In this document: one piece after another, positions 40,112 to 54,354 of the stretch | Layout of the letters: each line of letters starts with the position of its first letter | How positions within the stretch are numbered: the stretch's first letter is position 1 | From: Serinicoccus chungangensis | GTDB lineage: Bacteria; Actinomycetota; Actinomycetes; Actinomycetales; Dermatophilaceae | Direction of reading: 5' to 3' | Length of the DNA stretch: 64,000 nt | Assembly: GCF_006337125.1 (NCBI RefSeq) | Contig: NZ_CP040887.1 | Coordinates: 1,736,001-1,800,000, forward strand | Made by a program: the position numbers and the translations under genes | Notes under the pieces: generated by a model | Told to the model about the DNA's origin: nothing | Seen by the model: only the letters and a program-made list of their open reading frames with translations | Database searches by the model: none

Positions 40112-41031
40112 TCGCGCCCCAGGTCCCGGTGGAAGGTCGACAGCTGCACGCCGGACTCCTCCAGGTCGGACAGCCGACGGGTGAGCTCCTCCGCCGTCGC
40201 GACCGACCGGTGCTTGCCGCCGGTGCAGCCGACGGCCACGGTGACGTAGCGACGCCCCTCGGCGAGGTAGCCCTGCATCGCTGTCCGGAGCATCTGGGCC
40301 GCGTGGTCGATGAAGCTCTGGGCCAGGTCGCTGCCGAGGACGAAGTCGCGCACGGCCTCGTCCTTGCCGGTGTGCGGGCGCAGCTCGGGGACCCAGTAGG
40401 GGTTGGGGAGGAAGCGCAGGTCGAGGACCACGTCGGCATCCAGAGGGATGCCGTACTTGAAGCCGAAGGCCATGACCGCCAGCCGGAGCCGGACGTCGGC
40501 CTCGACGTTGAGCAGCGCGTCGATCTTGGCCGAGAGCTCGTGGACGTTGTAGCTCGAGGTGTCCAGGACGAGGTCGGCGTCCGAGCGCAGGTCGCCGAGC
40601 ATCCGCCGCTCCCTGCGGATGCCGTCCAGCAGCAGCCCCTCCCCCTGCAGGGGATGCGGCCGGCGGACGGCCTCGAAGCGGCGCACCAGGGTCTCGTCCG
40701 AGGAGTCGACGAACACGACCCGGGGGCGCCACCCGCGCTCGCCCAGGGTCTCCAGCGCCGCCGAGAGCTCGCTGGTGAAGTCCCGGCTGCGCACGTCGAC
40801 GACCACCGCGACCCGCTGGCGCTGCGGGTCGTCGGCCGTGGTGTCCATGAGGTGGACCATCATCGAGGGCGGGAGGTTGTCCACGACGTACCAGCCGCGG
40901 TCCTCCAGGACGTCGCCCGCCGTCGTGCGGCCGGCACCGGACATGCCGGTGAGGACGACGACGTCGGTGCGGCCGGTCGCCTCGGGAGGGGTCGGCGGCT
41001 GCTCGCCCAGGTCGGATCGGCGTGAGGTCAT
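40108..41031 (-). CDS. rapZ: RapZ/YvcJ nucleotide-binding protein
   Basis: This 307-residue P-loop protein has the phosphate loop [20 protein letters not shown] near residue 28. The Arg at the usual Lys position is, as I recall, normal in actinobacterial members. The C-terminal domain has [22 protein letters not shown], the basic RNA/phosphate-binding region of RapZ. In E. coli RapZ delivers the GlmZ RNA to RNase E; in actinobacteria the role is unclear, since GlmZ is absent. It has a strong GGAGGAG ribosome-binding site and follows uvrC by 52 bases. Confidence 0.93.
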   Translation of the reverse strand: MTSRRSDLGEQPPTPPEATGRTDVVVLTGMSGAGRTTAGDVLEDRGWYVVDNLPPSMMVHLMDTTADDPQRQRVAVVVDVRSRDFTSELSAALETLGERGWRPRVVFVDSSDETLVRRFEAVRRPHPLQGEGLLLDGIRRERRMLGDLRSDADLVLDTSSYNVHELSAKIDALLNVEADVRLRLAVMAFGFKYGIPLDADVVLDLRFLPNPYWVPELRPHTGKDEAVRDFVLGSDLAQSFIDHAAQMLRTAMQGYLAEGRRYVTVAVGCTGGKHRSVATAEELTRRLSDLEESGVQLSTFHRDLGRE

Positions 41032-41083
41032 GGTCTCTCCTCCCGTCGGTCGGGCCGGGAGAGCTGTCCGGCACGGCGCCGGG

Positions 41084-42997
41084 TCACTCGAGCACCTCTC
41101 CCGTGCTCAGGTTAACCGCAGGCGCTGGGCGCTCGCCGGACAGCCGCTCGTGCACCACGGCGGCCAGGGCCGGTCCGACGCCGGGGACCTCCTGGAGCTG
41201 CTCCACGGTGGCGGTCCGCACCGCCTTCACCGAGCCGAGGTGACGGAGCAGGGCCTGCTGGCGCGCGGGCCCCAGACCCGGGATGCCGTCCAGGGCGCTC
41301 GTGGTCATGCTGCGGGATCGACGCTGCCGGTGGAAGGTGTTGGCGAACCGGTGGGCCTCGTCGCGCACGCGCTGCAGGAGGTAGAGGGCCTCGCTGGTGC
41401 GGGGAAGCACGACCGGGTAGTCCTGGTCGGCGTTCCACACCTCCTCGAGCCGCTTGGCGAGCCCGATGACGGCGACGTCGGCGACGCCCACCTCGGCGAG
41501 GGCGCTCTGCGCGGCGCGGACCTGAGGGCGCCCTCCGTCCACGACGACGAGGTTGGGGGGGTAGGCGAACCTGGCCGGCCGGCCGTCCTCGTCCGCGCCG
41601 GGGGTGGGCGCGTCGGCGAGGTGCCGGAAGCGCCGGGTGAGCACCTCGTGCATCGCAGCGGTGTCGTCGCCGGTGCCCGAGCGGACGATGAACCGGCGGT
41701 ACTCCCCCTTGCGCGCCAGCCCGTCCTCGAAGACGACCATGGACCCGACCACGTCGCTGCCCTGGACGTGGCTGATGTCGAAGGACTCGATCCGCAGCGG
41801 TGCGTCGTCCAGCTCCAGGACCTCCTGCAGCTCCTGCAACGCCTGCGAGCGCAGGGTGAGGTCCCCGGACCGGGCCACCTTGTGCCGCGCCAGGGCCTGC
41901 TCGGCGTTGCGCGTCACCGTCTGCATGAGGGTGCGCTTGTCACCGCGTTGAGGCACCCGGACGCCCACCCGGGCGCCGCGCAGCCCGGTGAGCCACTCCT
42001 GCACCTCCTCGTGCCCGGACGGGAGGATGGGGACGAGGACCTCCCGCGGCACGTCCTCGCCGCGCTCGGCGCCGTAGACCTGCTGGAGCAGGTGCTCGAC
42101 CACCTCGGGGGTGGACTCGGCGCCCTTCTCGCTCACCCAGCCCCGCTGCCCGCGGATCCGGCCGCCGCGGACGTGGAAGACCTGCACGGCCACCTCGAGC
42201 TCGTCCTCGGCGAGGGCGTAGACGTCGGCGTCGGTCGCGTCCGACAGCACGACCGCGGAGCGTTCGAGGGCCTTGCGCAGGGCTCCGAGGTCGTCCCGCA
42301 ACCGGGCCGCGGTCTCGAAGTCCAGGTCGGCCGAGGCCCGACGCATGCGCTGCTCCAGGTCGCGCACGAAGCGCGCGCTGTCGCCGGCCATGAAGGCGCA
42401 GAAGTCCTCGGCGATGGCACGGTGCTCCTCCGGGTCGACCCGGCCGACGCAGGGGGCGGAGCACTTGTCGATGTAGCCCAGGAGGCACGGACGGCCCACC
42501 TGCTCCGCCCGGCGGAAGACCCCTGCGGAGCAGGTGCGGACCGGGAAGACGCGCAGCAGCGTGTCCATCGTCTCCCGGATGGCCCAGGCATGGGTGTAGG
42601 GGCCGAAGTAGCGGGTGCCGGGACGCTTCTTCCCGCGCATCACCTGGGCGCGGGGGATCTCCTCGCCCATGGTGACGGCGAGGTAGGGGTAGGACTTGTC
42701 GTCGCGGTACTTGACGTTGAACCGGGGGTCGAACTCCTTGATCCAGGAGTACTCCAGCTGCAGGGCCTCGACCTCGTTGCGGACGACGGTCCACTCCACG
42801 CTCGCGCCGGTGGTGACCATCTGCGCCGTCCTCGGGTGCAGCGCCCTGAGGTCCTGGAAGTAGGAGGAGAGCCGGGGCCGGAGCGAGCGCGCCTTGCCGA
42901 CGTAGATGACCCGGCCGTGCTGGTCGCGGAAGCGGTAGACCCCGGGGTCCGTGGGGATCTCGCCGGGCCGGGGCCGGTAGCTGCGCGGGTCAGCCAC
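41084..42997 (-). CDS. uvrC: Excinuclease ABC subunit C
   Basis: UvrC makes both incisions in nucleotide excision repair. The 637-residue protein has the GIY-YIG nuclease domain at its N terminus ([26 protein letters not shown]), a UVR domain (about 200-235) that binds UvrB, an RNase H-like nuclease domain ([22 protein letters not shown] near 395), and two C-terminal helix-hairpin-helix motifs ([18 protein letters not shown] and [16 protein letters not shown]). GTG start overlaps the Rieske gene stop by eight bases, so it is co-translated with that gene and uvrA. Confidence 0.97.
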   Translation of the reverse strand: MADPRSYRPRPGEIPTDPGVYRFRDQHGRVIYVGKARSLRPRLSSYFQDLRALHPRTAQMVTTGASVEWTVVRNEVEALQLEYSWIKEFDPRFNVKYRDDKSYPYLAVTMGEEIPRAQVMRGKKRPGTRYFGPYTHAWAIRETMDTLLRVFPVRTCSAGVFRRAEQVGRPCLLGYIDKCSAPCVGRVDPEEHRAIAEDFCAFMAGDSARFVRDLEQRMRRASADLDFETAARLRDDLGALRKALERSAVVLSDATDADVYALAEDELEVAVQVFHVRGGRIRGQRGWVSEKGAESTPEVVEHLLQQVYGAERGEDVPREVLVPILPSGHEEVQEWLTGLRGARVGVRVPQRGDKRTLMQTVTRNAEQALARHKVARSGDLTLRSQALQELQEVLELDDAPLRIESFDISHVQGSDVVGSMVVFEDGLARKGEYRRFIVRSGTGDDTAAMHEVLTRRFRHLADAPTPGADEDGRPARFAYPPNLVVVDGGRPQVRAAQSALAEVGVADVAVIGLAKRLEEVWNADQDYPVVLPRTSEALYLLQRVRDEAHRFANTFHRQRRSRSMTTSALDGIPGLGPARQQALLRHLGSVKAVRTATVEQLQEVPGVGPALAAVVHERLSGERPAPAVNLSTGEVLE

Positions 42998-43501
42998 TGA
43001 TGACGACGTCGGCGCCGTCCACCGCGGCCGTCAGGGTGGCCAGCCCTTCCGTCGCCGGCCCCTGGACGACGGCTCCGTCGGCCAGGGCGAAGGCGCTGCC
43101 GTGGCACGGGCACACGAGGGTCCCGTCCTCGCCCGTGGTGGACACCATGCAGCCCTGGTGCGGGCAGGTGGCGTCGTAGGCCACCACCTCACCCTCGGTG
43201 GGCTGCCCGACGACGATGTCGGCGTCCTCGAGGAAGACGCTGCCTCCGACCGGCACGTCCGCCAGCGGCACCCTCGTCCCCCCGTCGGCCGGATCCGAGG
43301 CTGCCGGGTCCGCGTCGGCGGGGCCCGACGGGCCCGCCGCGTCCTCCTGACCCGCCGCGTCCTCCTGACCGCCCGCGCAGGCGGCCAGCGAGCCGGTGAC
43401 CACCACCCCACCGCCGGCCGCCAGCAGGCGACGACGGGCCAGGGCGGGCGCGCAGGCGGGCGAGCAGCTCCCCACCGGGTGAGGCTCGAGGGGCGTCGGG
43501 G

Positions 43502-43505
<4 letters not shown>
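42990..43505 (-). CDS. Rieske [2Fe-2S] lipoprotein with twin-arginine-like signal
   Basis: This 171-residue secreted Rieske protein has [14 protein letters not shown] at residues 23-36, a Tat-like signal, followed by a lipobox LAAC with Cys43. The mature part starts with a disordered linker containing the repeat QEDAAG twice, then a Rieske domain with cluster motifs CPHQGC and CPCHGS. It would be anchored on the outer face of the membrane after folding with its cluster in the cytoplasm. The partner is unknown. ATG overlaps the uvrA stop (ATGA) and its stop overlaps uvrC by eight bases, an odd position for a redox lipoprotein. Confidence 0.9.
43338..43369. repeat. 15-base tandem duplication in the Rieske lipoprotein gene
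   Basis: GCGTCCTCCTGACCC and GCGTCCTCCTGACCG follow one another after a short GCC spacer, coding for the doubled QEDAAG in the linker. It is a small in-frame slippage duplication that lengthens the linker. Confidence 0.7.
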
Positions 43506-46480
<2,975 letters not shown>

Positions 46481-46492
46481 CCCACCACTGTA
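46481..46492 (-). promoter_or_regulatory. -10 box (TACAGT) of leaderless uvrA
   Basis: Minus-strand TACAGT (46487-46492) stands six bases before the GTG at 46480 without a ribosome-binding site. I saw no LexA-type GAAC-N4-GTTC palindrome beside it. Confidence 0.65.
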
Positions 46493-46551
46493 GGTCCCGA
46501 CCCCGACACACCTCTCGCCCGACGGCTTTTCCGCCAGGGCCAGTGCATAGG

Positions 46552-46557
46552 TATGCT
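46552..46557 (+). promoter_or_regulatory. Candidate -10 box (TATGCT) of gltBD
   Basis: TATGCT stands 110 bases before the gltB ATG and fits TANNNT. A poor -35 candidate lies in the TTTTCC run near 46528. Transcription would start near 46564, just before a short open frame at 46567. Confidence 0.5.
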
Positions 46558-46566
46558 GAACCCTGC

Positions 46567-46647
46567 ATGAAATCGTCGCCGGGTCGTCGTCGCCCCGATC
46601 GTGTTCTCCCGGCCCGCCGCCTCCCGTGGCTGCGCGCCCCGTCCTGA
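46567..46647 (+). other. Possible 26-codon leader ORF upstream of gltB
   Basis: An ATG nine bases after the TATGCT box opens a 26-residue frame with seven Arg and five Pro, ending 14 bases before the gltB ATG. The gltB ATG has no Shine-Dalgarno sequence, so re-initiation after this ORF could serve it. Against it: the first half has several A- or T-ending codons (AAA, GGT, CGT, GAT, GTT), unlike coding sequence here. It could be simple untranslated leader. Confidence 0.3.
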
Positions 46648-46661
46648 AAACCGGTGCTCCC

Positions 46662-49600
46662 ATGACAGAGTCGATCGACCAGACCTCCTCTGCCCTGCGT
46701 CCCGTCCCGGGTGCCGCGCCCCAGGGCCTCTACGACGGTGCCCACGAGCACGACAGCTGCGGCGTCGCCTTCGTGGCCACCCTCGACGGGGTCCCCCGCC
46801 ACGACATCGTCGCCCAGGCGCTCACCGCGCTGCACAACCTGGACCACCGCGGCGCCGTCGGCAGCGAGGAGAACACGGGGGACGGCGCGGGCATCCTCAC
46901 CCAGCTGCCGGACGCCTTCCTGCGCGAGGTGCTCCCCTTCGAGCTCCCCGAGCCCGGTCGGTATGCCGCGGGCATCGTCTTCCTCCCGGGGCAGGGGCAG
47001 ACCGACGAGGTCGTGGCGCAGGTCGAGGAGATCGTCGAGAGCTCGGGACTGCGGGTGCTCGGCTGGCGTGACGTCCCCGTCGACCCCGACCTCGTCGGTC
47101 CCACCGCGCTGTCGGTCATGCCGGTGATGCGCCAGCTCGTCGTCGCCGCCGGCGAGGAGGCCCCGGAGGAGTCCGGTCTGGAGCTGGAGCGCCGCGTCTG
47201 GCTGGCGCGCAAGCGCGTCGAGCGGCGGACGCCCGCCTACCCGGTGTCCCTCTCCACGAGGACCATGACCTACAAGGGCATGCTGACCACCGACCAGCTC
47301 CCGGCCTACTTCCCCGACCTCACCGACCAGCGCTTCACGAGCGCCCTGGCGGTCGTGCACTCGCGCTTCTCGACCAACACCTTCCCCTCCTGGCCGCTCG
47401 CCCACCCCTACCGGGTCATCGCGCACAACGGGGAGATCAACACGGTCAAGGGCAACCGCAACTGGATGCGGGCCCGCCAGTCCGAGCTGCGCAGCGAGCT
47501 CTTCCCCGGGGACCTCGCGGACGCCCTGCCCATCTGCACCCCCGACGCCAGCGACTCCGCCACCTTCGACGAGGTGCTGGAGCTGCTGAGCCTCGGCGGA
47601 CGGTCCCTCCCCCACGCCGTGCTCATGATGATCCCGGAGTCCTGGGAGAACGACGAGACCATGGACCCCGACGTCCGTGCGTTCTACGAGTTCCACTCCA
47701 TGCTCATGGAGCCGTGGGACGGGCCCGCCAACCTCGTGTTCACCGACGGGACGCAGGTCGGGGCCGTGCTCGACCGCAACGGGCTGCGTCCCTCCCGGTA
47801 CTGGGTCACCGACGACGGGCTCGTCGTGCTCGGGTCCGAGTCGGGCCTGCTGCCGCTGCCGCCTGAGCGGGTGGTGCGCAAGGGCCGGGTGGCCCCGGGG
47901 CGGATGTTCCTCGTCGACCTCGACCGGGGCGAGATCCTGGACGACACCCAGGTCAAGCGCGACCTGGCCGCCCGCCAGCCCTACCGCGAGTGGCTCGACG
48001 CGGAGCTGGTCCACATGGAGTCCCTGCCCACGCAGGTCCACGTGCGCCACACCCATGCGTCGGTGACCCGGCGCCAGCAGATCTTCGGCTACACCGAGGA
48101 GGAGCTGCGGATCATCCTGGCCCCGATGGCGCAGGCCGGGGCGGAGCCGCTGGGCGCCATGGGCACCGACACGCCGATCGCGGCGCTGTCCGACCGGCCG
48201 CGGCTGCTCTTCGACTACTTCGTCGAGGCCTTCGCCCAGGTGACCAACCCGCCGCTGGACGCGATCCGCGAGGAGATCGTCACCTCGCTGGAGGCGTCGA
48301 CCGGTCCCGAGCCCAACCTGCTCGACGAGACGCCCGCCCACGCGCGGCAGGTGGTCCTGCCCTTCCCCGTCATCGACAACGACCAGCTCGCGAAGCTGCG
48401 TCGGATCAACGCCGACGGCGAGCACCCCGGGCTCGACGCCCTCGTCGTCCGTGGGCTCTACCGCGTCGACGGCGGCGCCGCGGCGCTGGAGCAGCGGCTC
48501 GAGGAGATCTGCGCCGAGGTCGACGAGGCCATCGCCGGCGGAGCCTTCTTCGTCGTGCTGTCCGACCGGCACGCCGACCGCGAGCGCGCGCCGATCCCGT
48601 CGCTGCTGCTCACCAGCGCCGTGCACCACCACCTCGTGCGCAACAACACCCGGACCCGGGTCGGGCTGCTCGTCGAGGCCGGGGACGTGCGCGAGACCCA
48701 CCACGTCGCGCTGCTCGTCGCCTACGGCGCGGCGGCCGTCAACCCCTACCTGGCCATGGAGACGGTCGAGAACCTGTGCTCGGCCGGCCAGGTGCTGGAC
48801 GGCCTCGACCCGGACGTCGCCATCAGGAACCTCATCAAGGCGTTGGGCAAGGGTGTGCTCAAGGTCATGTCCAAGATGGGGATCTCCACCATCGCGTCCT
48901 ACCGCGGCGCCCAGACCTTCGAGGCCGTGGGCCTGTCGACGGACGTCGTCACCCGGTGGTTCACCGGCACCACCAGCCAGATCGACGGGGTCGGGCTGGA
49001 GGTCATCGCCGAGGAGGTGGCGCGTCGCCACGCCGTGGCGTACCCCCTGTCCGGCATCCCGCCCTACCACCGGGCCCTGGACATCGGCGGCGAGTACCAG
49101 TGGCGCCGCGAGGGACCCCCGCACCTCTTCAGCCCGGAGGCGGTCTTCCGGCTGCAGCACGCCACCCGCCAGGGTCGGTACGACGTCTTCACCGAGTACA
49201 CCGACCTCGTCGACGAGCAGTCCGCGAGCCTCATGACCCTCCGGGGCCTGTTCGGGCTGCAGCCGGACCGGGACCCGGTCGACATCGACGAGGTGGAGCC
49301 GGTCAGCGCCATCGTCCGGCGGTTCGCCACCGGGGCGATGAGCTACGGCTCGATCTCGCAGGAGGCGCACGAGACGCTGGCCGTGGCCATGAACCGGCTG
49401 GGCGGCAAGTCCAACACCGGTGAGGGCGGCGAGGACGTGGAGCGGCTCCTCGACCCCGAGCGCCGCTCGGCGATCAAGCAGGTGGCCTCCGGACGCTTCG
49501 GGGTCACCTCGCCCTACCTCGTGCACGCCGACGACATCCAGATCAAGATGGCGCAGGGCGCCAAGCCGGGCGAGGGCGGACAGCTGCCGCCGGGCAAGGT

Positions 49601-51248
49601 CTACCCGTGGATCGCGAGCACCCGGCACTCCACCCCCGGCGTGGGACTGATCTCACCACCCCCGCACCACGACATCTACTCCATCGAGGACATCAAGCAG
49701 CTCATCCACGACCTGAAGAACGCCAACCCCCGCGCCCGCATCCACGTCAAGCTGGTGAGCCAGATCGGCGTCGGGACGGTCGCCGCGGGCGTGTCGAAGG
49801 CCAAGTCGGACGTCGTGCTCATCTCCGGGCACGACGGGGGCACGGGCGCCAGCCCGCTCACCTCGCTCAAGCACGCCGGCACCCCCTGGGAGCTCGGCCT
49901 CGCGGAGACCCAGCAGACACTGCTGCTCAACGGGCTGCGCGACCGCATCGTCGTCCAGTGCGACGGGCAGCTGAAGACCGGGCGCGACGTGCTGGTCGCG
50001 GCGCTCCTGGGTGCGGAGGAGTTCGGCTTCGCCACCGCTCCCCTGGTGGTCTCCGGCTGCATCATGATGCGGGTCTGCCACCTGGACACCTGCCCGGTCG
50101 GTATCGCCACGCAGAACCCCGAGCTGCGCGAGCGCTACACCGGCAAGGCGGAGTTCGTGGTCACCTTCTTCGAGTTCATCGCCCAGCAGGTGCGTGAGCT
50201 GCTCGCCAGCCTGGGCTACCGGTCGCTGGACGAGGTGATCGGCCGGTCCGACCTGCTCGACACCTCCCGTGCCGTCGAGCACTGGAAGGCCGACGGGCTG
50301 GACCTCTCGCCCGTGCTGCAGCTCACCGAGCTGCCCGAGGGGGCCTCCCGGCGCTGCACCACGACGCAGGAGCACGGGCTGTCGGCGGCGCTGGACAACG
50401 AGCTCGTCGCGCTGGCCGCGCCGGCCCTCGAGGACGGCACCCCGGTGGTCGGCTCGTTCCCGGTCACCAATGTCAACCGCACCGTGGGCACCCTCCTGGG
50501 GCACCACGTCACGGTCGCGGCCGGGCCGGACGGGCTGCCGGACGGCACCATCGACCTCACCCTCACCGGGTCCGCCGGGCAGTCCCTGGGGGCGTTCCTG
50601 CCCCGTGGGATCACCCTGCGTCTCGTCGGGGACGCCAACGACTTCGTCGGCAAGGGCCTGTCCGGTGGACGCATCGTGGTCCGCCCCGAGGAGGGGTCGT
50701 CCTTCGTCGCCACCGACCAGGTCGTCGCCGGCAACGTCATCTGCTACGGCGCGACGGCCGGGCAGGTCAACCTGCGCGGTGTCGTGGGCGAACGCTTCTG
50801 CGTCCGCAACTCCGGCGCCACGGCGGTCGTCGAGGGCGTGGGTGACCACGCGCTCGAGTACATGACCGGGGGGCTGGCCCTCATCCTGGGGCGGACCGGG
50901 CGCAACCTCGGTGCGGGGATGTCCGGCGGCACCGGCGTCGTCCTCGACCTGGACCGCGGCACGCTCAACCCCCTGGCCGTGTCCGCCGGTGACCTCCTGC
51001 TCGCGCCGCTCGCGGAGACCGAGCACGTGGACCACGTCCGGCAGCTGCTCGAGGAGCACGTGGAGCTCACCGGCAGCACGGTCGCCCAGGCGTTGCTCGA
51101 CGACGCCGACTGGGCTCTCCGCCTCACCGTCATCACCCCGCGGCAGTACGCCGGCGTGCTGCGCATCCGCCGCGAGGCGGAGGAACGCGGCGACGACCCC
51201 AACGGCCCCCACGCTTGGCAGCTCATCCTGGAGGACTCGCATGGCTGA
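46662..51248 (+). CDS. gltB: Glutamate synthase (NADPH) large subunit
   Basis: GltB is 1528 residues from this ATG. It is a class II glutamine amidotransferase whose N-terminal nucleophile would be Cys33 in [14 protein letters not shown] after removal of the propeptide. The central and FMN domains make glutamate from 2-oxoglutarate: [18 protein letters not shown] and [14 protein letters not shown] near residue 1060 bind FMN and ammonia-derived imino acid. The 3Fe-4S cysteines are in [17 protein letters not shown]-terminal beta-helix domain follows ([26 protein letters not shown]). The start could also be the in-frame GTG at 46626. It overlaps gltD by eight bases. Confidence 0.96.
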   Translation: MTESIDQTSSALRPVPGAAPQGLYDGAHEHDSCGVAFVATLDGVPRHDIVAQALTALHNLDHRGAVGSEENTGDGAGILTQLPDAFLREVLPFELPEPGRYAAGIVFLPGQGQTDEVVAQVEEIVESSGLRVLGWRDVPVDPDLVGPTALSVMPVMRQLVVAAGEEAPEESGLELERRVWLARKRVERRTPAYPVSLSTRTMTYKGMLTTDQLPAYFPDLTDQRFTSALAVVHSRFSTNTFPSWPLAHPYRVIAHNGEINTVKGNRNWMRARQSELRSELFPGDLADALPICTPDASDSATFDEVLELLSLGGRSLPHAVLMMIPESWENDETMDPDVRAFYEFHSMLMEPWDGPANLVFTDGTQVGAVLDRNGLRPSRYWVTDDGLVVLGSESGLLPLPPERVVRKGRVAPGRMFLVDLDRGEILDDTQVKRDLAARQPYREWLDAELVHMESLPTQVHVRHTHASVTRRQQIFGYTEEELRIILAPMAQAGAEPLGAMGTDTPIAALSDRPRLLFDYFVEAFAQVTNPPLDAIREEIVTSLEASTGPEPNLLDETPAHARQVVLPFPVIDNDQLAKLRRINADGEHPGLDALVVRGLYRVDGGAAALEQRLEEICAEVDEAIAGGAFFVVLSDRHADRERAPIPSLLLTSAVHHHLVRNNTRTRVGLLVEAGDVRETHHVALLVAYGAAAVNPYLAMETVENLCSAGQVLDGLDPDVAIRNLIKALGKGVLKVMSKMGISTIASYRGAQTFEAVGLSTDVVTRWFTGTTSQIDGVGLEVIAEEVARRHAVAYPLSGIPPYHRALDIGGEYQWRREGPPHLFSPEAVFRLQHATRQGRYDVFTEYTDLVDEQSASLMTLRGLFGLQPDRDPVDIDEVEPVSAIVRRFATGAMSYGSISQEAHETLAVAMNRLGGKSNTGEGGEDVERLLDPERRSAIKQVASGRFGVTSPYLVHADDIQIKMAQGAKPGEGGQLPPGKVYPWIASTRHSTPGVGLISPPPHHDIYSIEDIKQLIHDLKNANPRARIHVKLVSQIGVGTVAAGVSKAKSDVVLISGHDGGTGASPLTSLKHAGTPWELGLAETQQTLLLNGLRDRIVVQCDGQLKTGRDVLVAALLGAEEFGFATAPLVVSGCIMMRVCHLDTCPVGIATQNPELRERYTGKAEFVVTFFEFIAQQVRELLASLGYRSLDEVIGRSDLLDTSRAVEHWKADGLDLSPVLQLTELPEGASRRCTTTQEHGLSAALDNELVALAAPALEDGTPVVGSFPVTNVNRTVGTLLGHHVTVAAGPDGLPDGTIDLTLTGSAGQSLGAFLPRGITLRLVGDANDFVGKGLSGGRIVVRPEEGSSFVATDQVVAGNVICYGATAGQVNLRGVVGERFCVRNSGATAVVEGVGDHALEYMTGGLALILGRTGRNLGAGMSGGTGVVLDLDRGTLNPLAVSAGDLLLAPLAETEHVDHVRQLLEEHVELTGSTVAQALLDDADWALRLTVITPRQYAGVLRIRREAEERGDDPNGPHAWQLILEDSHG

Positions 51249-52701
51249 CCCCAAAGGCTTCCTGACCCACCGCGAGCGCGAGAACCGGCCCTCGCGCCCG
51301 GTGCCCGTGCGCATCATGGACTGGGAGGAGGTGCACGGCGAGCAGGAGACCTCCGTCCTGCAGCGGCAGGCCAGCCGGTGCATGGACTGCGGCATCCCCT
51401 TCTGCCACACGGGGTGCCCGCTCGGCAACCTCATCCCGGAGTGGAACGACCAGACGCGGCGCGCCAACTTCGCCGAGGCCATCGAGCGTCTGCACGCCAC
51501 CAACAACTTCCCGGAGTTCACCGGTCGGCTCTGCCCGGCGCCGTGCGAGACCGCCTGCGTGCTGGGGATCAACCAGCCCCCGGTCACCATCAAGCAGATC
51601 GAGGTCTCGATCATCGACCGGGCGTTCTCCAACGGCCGGGTCACGCCGCAGGAGCCGGAGTGGCTCAGCGGCAAGACGGTCGCCGTGGTCGGGTCCGGGC
51701 CGGCCGGCCTGGCTGCCGCCCAGCAGCTGGGGCGGGCCGGGCACACGGTCGTGGTGTACGAGCGCTCCGACGCCGTCGGCGGGCTGCTGCGCTACGGCAT
51801 ACCGGAGTTCAAGATGGAGAAGTCCGTCCTGGACCGGCGCCTCGTGCAGCTGCGGGCCGAGGGCATCCGGTTCGTCACCGGCGTCACGATCGGAGGCGAC
51901 GGGCCGGACGACGAGTCCCTCGACCAGCTCCGCGAACGCTTCGACGCCGTGGTCCTCGCGACCGGGTCCACCGTGCCCCGCATGCTGCAGGTGCCCGGGG
52001 CCGAGCTGGACGGCGTGCACCCGGCGATGGACTTCCTGGTGCCCGCCAACAAGGAGGCGCTGGGCGGGACGCGCGGCATCGACGCGGGCGGCAAGAACGT
52101 CGTCATCATCGGTGGGGGCGACACCGGTGCCGACTGCCTCGGGACGGCGCACCGTCACGGCGCGGCGTCGGTCCTGCAGCTGGAGATCATGCCGACCCCG
52201 CCGCAGGAACGACCCGAGACCATGCCCTGGCCGACCTACCCGATGCTCTACAAGGTGAGCGAGGCCCACGAGGAGGGCGGGGACCGCACCTACGGCGTGT
52301 CCACCGTCGAGGTCCTGGGCGACGACGAGGGCCGCGTGCGCGGCCTCGTCATGGTGGACGGCACGTTCACCGAGGGACGGTTCGTGCCGACCGAGGGTAG
52401 CGAGCGGGAGATCCCGGCCGAGCTCGTGCTCCTCGCGATGGGCTTCGTCGGGCCGGACGACCAGGCGGCGCCCGCGGAGGTGCTCCCCCGCTCCGCGCGC
52501 AACACCTACGAGCGCGACGACGCCTTCGCGACCCCCGTCCCCGGCGTCTTCGCGGCTGGGGACTGCGGTCGTGGGCAGTCGCTCATCGTCTGGGCCATCG
52601 CCGAGGGGCGCGCCTGCGCGGCCACGGTCGACCGCTACCTCTCGGGGACCACCACCCTGCCGTCCCCGATCAAGGCCACGGACCGGCCGCTGGCCGTGTG
52701 A
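51241..52701 (+). CDS. gltD: Glutamate synthase small subunit
   Basis: This 486-residue flavoprotein passes electrons from NADPH to GltB. The N-terminal Fe-S domain has [18 protein letters not shown] and [13 protein letters not shown], supplying the 4Fe-4S ligands. The FAD fold begins with [18 protein letters not shown] near residue 146, and the NADPH fold with [19 protein letters not shown] near 283. The final [19 protein letters not shown] is the FAD-binding C-terminal motif. ATG start inside the end of gltB, so both subunits are made together. Confidence 0.97.
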   Translation: MADPKGFLTHRERENRPSRPVPVRIMDWEEVHGEQETSVLQRQASRCMDCGIPFCHTGCPLGNLIPEWNDQTRRANFAEAIERLHATNNFPEFTGRLCPAPCETACVLGINQPPVTIKQIEVSIIDRAFSNGRVTPQEPEWLSGKTVAVVGSGPAGLAAAQQLGRAGHTVVVYERSDAVGGLLRYGIPEFKMEKSVLDRRLVQLRAEGIRFVTGVTIGGDGPDDESLDQLRERFDAVVLATGSTVPRMLQVPGAELDGVHPAMDFLVPANKEALGGTRGIDAGGKNVVIIGGGDTGADCLGTAHRHGAASVLQLEIMPTPPQERPETMPWPTYPMLYKVSEAHEEGGDRTYGVSTVEVLGDDEGRVRGLVMVDGTFTEGRFVPTEGSEREIPAELVLLAMGFVGPDDQAAPAEVLPRSARNTYERDDAFATPVPGVFAAGDCGRGQSLIVWAIAEGRACAATVDRYLSGTTTLPSPIKATDRPLAV

Positions 52702-52711
52702 GGCCGATGCC

Positions 52712-52723
52712 TAGACTCGCCGC
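52712..52723 (+). promoter_or_regulatory. -10 box (TAGACT) of a leaderless start, MBL hydrolase gene
   Basis: TAGACT (52712-52717) is six bases before the GTG at 52724, with no ribosome-binding site. The gene therefore has its own promoter 10 bases after the gltD stop. Confidence 0.65.
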
Positions 52724-53410
52724 GTGAAGCCCAAGGACCTGCACGGACACGTCACCCCCGGCGGCGAGAGCTGGGTCTACGACCTCGGCTCGGTGGTGGT
52801 GCGCAAGTGCAGCGTGAGCGAGATGGACAACAACGTCTACCTCATCACCTGCACGGCCACCGGAGAGCGCCTGCTGGTGGACGCCGCGGACGACGCCGAG
52901 CGCATCCTGCGCCTGCTGGACGAGGACGGCGGTCCCCGGGGCCAGCAGCTCGGGCAGGTCCTGACGACGCACCGGCACTGGGACCACCACCGGGCGCTCC
53001 CGGAGGTCGTCCGACGCACGGGGGCGACGACCCTGGCGGGGGCCGTGGACGCCGACGAGCTGCCGGTGCCGGTCGACCACCGCCTCCGGGACGGTGACAC
53101 CCTGCGCGTCGGGCACCTGGTCCTCGACGTCGTGCACCTCCGGGGGCACACGCCCGGCTCGGTCGCGCTCGCCCTGAGCACTGCGGCGGACTCCACCACG
53201 ACCCTCATCTTCACCGGCGACAGCCTCTTCCCCGGAGGTCCCGGGAAGACGACGTCGCCCCGGGACTTCGCCCTCCTGCTGGACGACCTCGAGACGCGCG
53301 TCTTCGCGGTCTTCGACGACGACGCCCTCGTCCTGCCCGGCCACGGTGACAACACGACCCTCGGCGCCGAGCGCGGCTCGCTGCCGGAGTGGCGCGACCG
53401 CGGGTGGTGA
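52724..53410 (+). CDS. MBL-fold metallo-hydrolase (glyoxalase II-like)
   Basis: This 228-residue metallo-beta-lactamase-fold hydrolase has the metal motif HRHWDHH at residues 83-89, then LRGHTPGSVALAL and FTGDSLFPGGPGKT with the bridging Asp. A late His in VLPGHGDNTTLG completes the two-metal site. The order is typical of glyoxalase II or related thioester hydrolases, but the substrate is not known. GTG start with a leaderless promoter; its stop overlaps the EamA gene start (GTGA). It is probably co-transcribed with that exporter. Confidence 0.9.
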   Translation: MKPKDLHGHVTPGGESWVYDLGSVVVRKCSVSEMDNNVYLITCTATGERLLVDAADDAERILRLLDEDGGPRGQQLGQVLTTHRHWDHHRALPEVVRRTGATTLAGAVDADELPVPVDHRLRDGDTLRVGHLVLDVVHLRGHTPGSVALALSTAADSTTTLIFTGDSLFPGGPGKTTSPRDFALLLDDLETRVFAVFDDDALVLPGHGDNTTLGAERGSLPEWRDRGW

Positions 53411-54276
53411 CCCACCCCGCACGTGCTTTGGCCGGCCACCCGGTCGCGCTGGTCCTCCTGGCGGTCGTCTCCGTCCAGTTCGGCGGGGCCCTGGCGGCCA
53501 CGCTGCTGCCCGTCGTGGGCGTGGTCGGCTCGGTGACGCTGCGGCTCGTCCTGGCGACCGCAGTCCTGTGGCTCTTCGTGCGACCGCGCGTGCGCGGACG
53601 CAGCGCCGGGGACTGGTGGGTGGTCGGGCTGTTCGCCGTGGCCCTCACCACCATGAACCTCGCGTTCTACGGCTCCCTGGCCCGGCTCCCGATCGGGGTC
53701 GCCGTCACCATCGAGTTCCTGGGGCCGCTGGCCCTCGCGGCCGTGCTGTCACGCCGGGTGCGGGACGCCGTGGCGGTCCTGGCCGCCCTGGCCGGCGTGA
53801 CGCTCATCTCCGGGGCGTTGACGACCCCGTGGGCCGAGCTCGACCACCTCGGCATCCTCCTGGCCGCGTCCGCCGGCGCCTGCTGGGCGGCCTACATCGT
53901 GCTGAGCCGGCGGACCGGGGAGCGGTTCGAGGGGCTCGACGGCATCGCGATCTGCATGGGTCTGGGGGCCGTGGCCATGCTGCCCGTGGGTCTGCTCGTC
54001 ACCGGCCCGGACCTGTGGGCGCCCGAGGCGCTGGTGCGCGGCCTCGGGATCGCCCTGCTCTCCTCGGCCGTGCCGTACAGCCTCGAGCTGCTCGCGCTGC
54101 GCCACCTCCGCTCGGGGACCTTCGGGGTGCTGCTGAGCCTGGAGCCGGCGGCTGCGGCGCTGGCCGGCCTGCTGGTCCTGGGGCAGGTGCTGTCGGCCAC
54201 CCAGCTCGTCGGCATGGTGCTCGTGGTCACGGCCAGCATCACCGTGCTGGGGCGGCCGGTCCGGCGTCCACGGTAG
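53407..54276 (+). CDS. EamA/DMT family transporter (RhtA-like)
   Basis: This 289-residue membrane protein has ten transmembrane helices in two EamA repeats. Sequence such as LPIGVAVTIEFLGPLALAAVLSRR and GACWAAYIVLSRRTGERF, and SGTFGVLLSLEPAAAALAGLLVLGQ in the second half, is close to the threonine/homoserine exporter RhtA. The GTG at 53407 overlaps the MBL gene stop; an upstream GTG at 53389 is possible but would overlap more. It is convergent with terC. An amino acid or small metabolite exporter is the likely role. Confidence 0.87.
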   Translation: MTHPARALAGHPVALVLLAVVSVQFGGALAATLLPVVGVVGSVTLRLVLATAVLWLFVRPRVRGRSAGDWWVVGLFAVALTTMNLAFYGSLARLPIGVAVTIEFLGPLALAAVLSRRVRDAVAVLAALAGVTLISGALTTPWAELDHLGILLAASAGACWAAYIVLSRRTGERFEGLDGIAICMGLGAVAMLPVGLLVTGPDLWAPEALVRGLGIALLSSAVPYSLELLALRHLRSGTFGVLLSLEPAAAALAGLLVLGQVLSATQLVGMVLVVTASITVLGRPVRRPR

Positions 54277-54322
54277 GCGCGGTGGGCGCGGACCGAGGTC
54301 GGCTGAGGCCCCGGCGCTGGGC

Positions 54323-54345
54323 CGGTGCCGACCCACGTGGCACCG
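54323..54345. terminator. Hairpin between the EamA and terC genes
   Basis: CGGTGCC and GGCACCG form a 7-base stem with a 9-base loop in the 78-base gap between convergent genes. No T-tract is visible. Probable bidirectional terminator. Confidence 0.45.
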
Positions 54346-54354
54346 ACCGACGGA

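Noticed and set aside
40930..40950. RapZ P-loop with Arg in place of the Walker A Lys as an inactivating change
   Set aside because: Actinobacterial RapZ/YvcJ proteins commonly have GxSGAGRS/T, so this is family-normal as far as I recall.
46481..46661. LexA/SOS box controlling uvrA
   Set aside because: No GAAC-N4-GTTC-like palindrome is found in the gap between uvrA and gltB.
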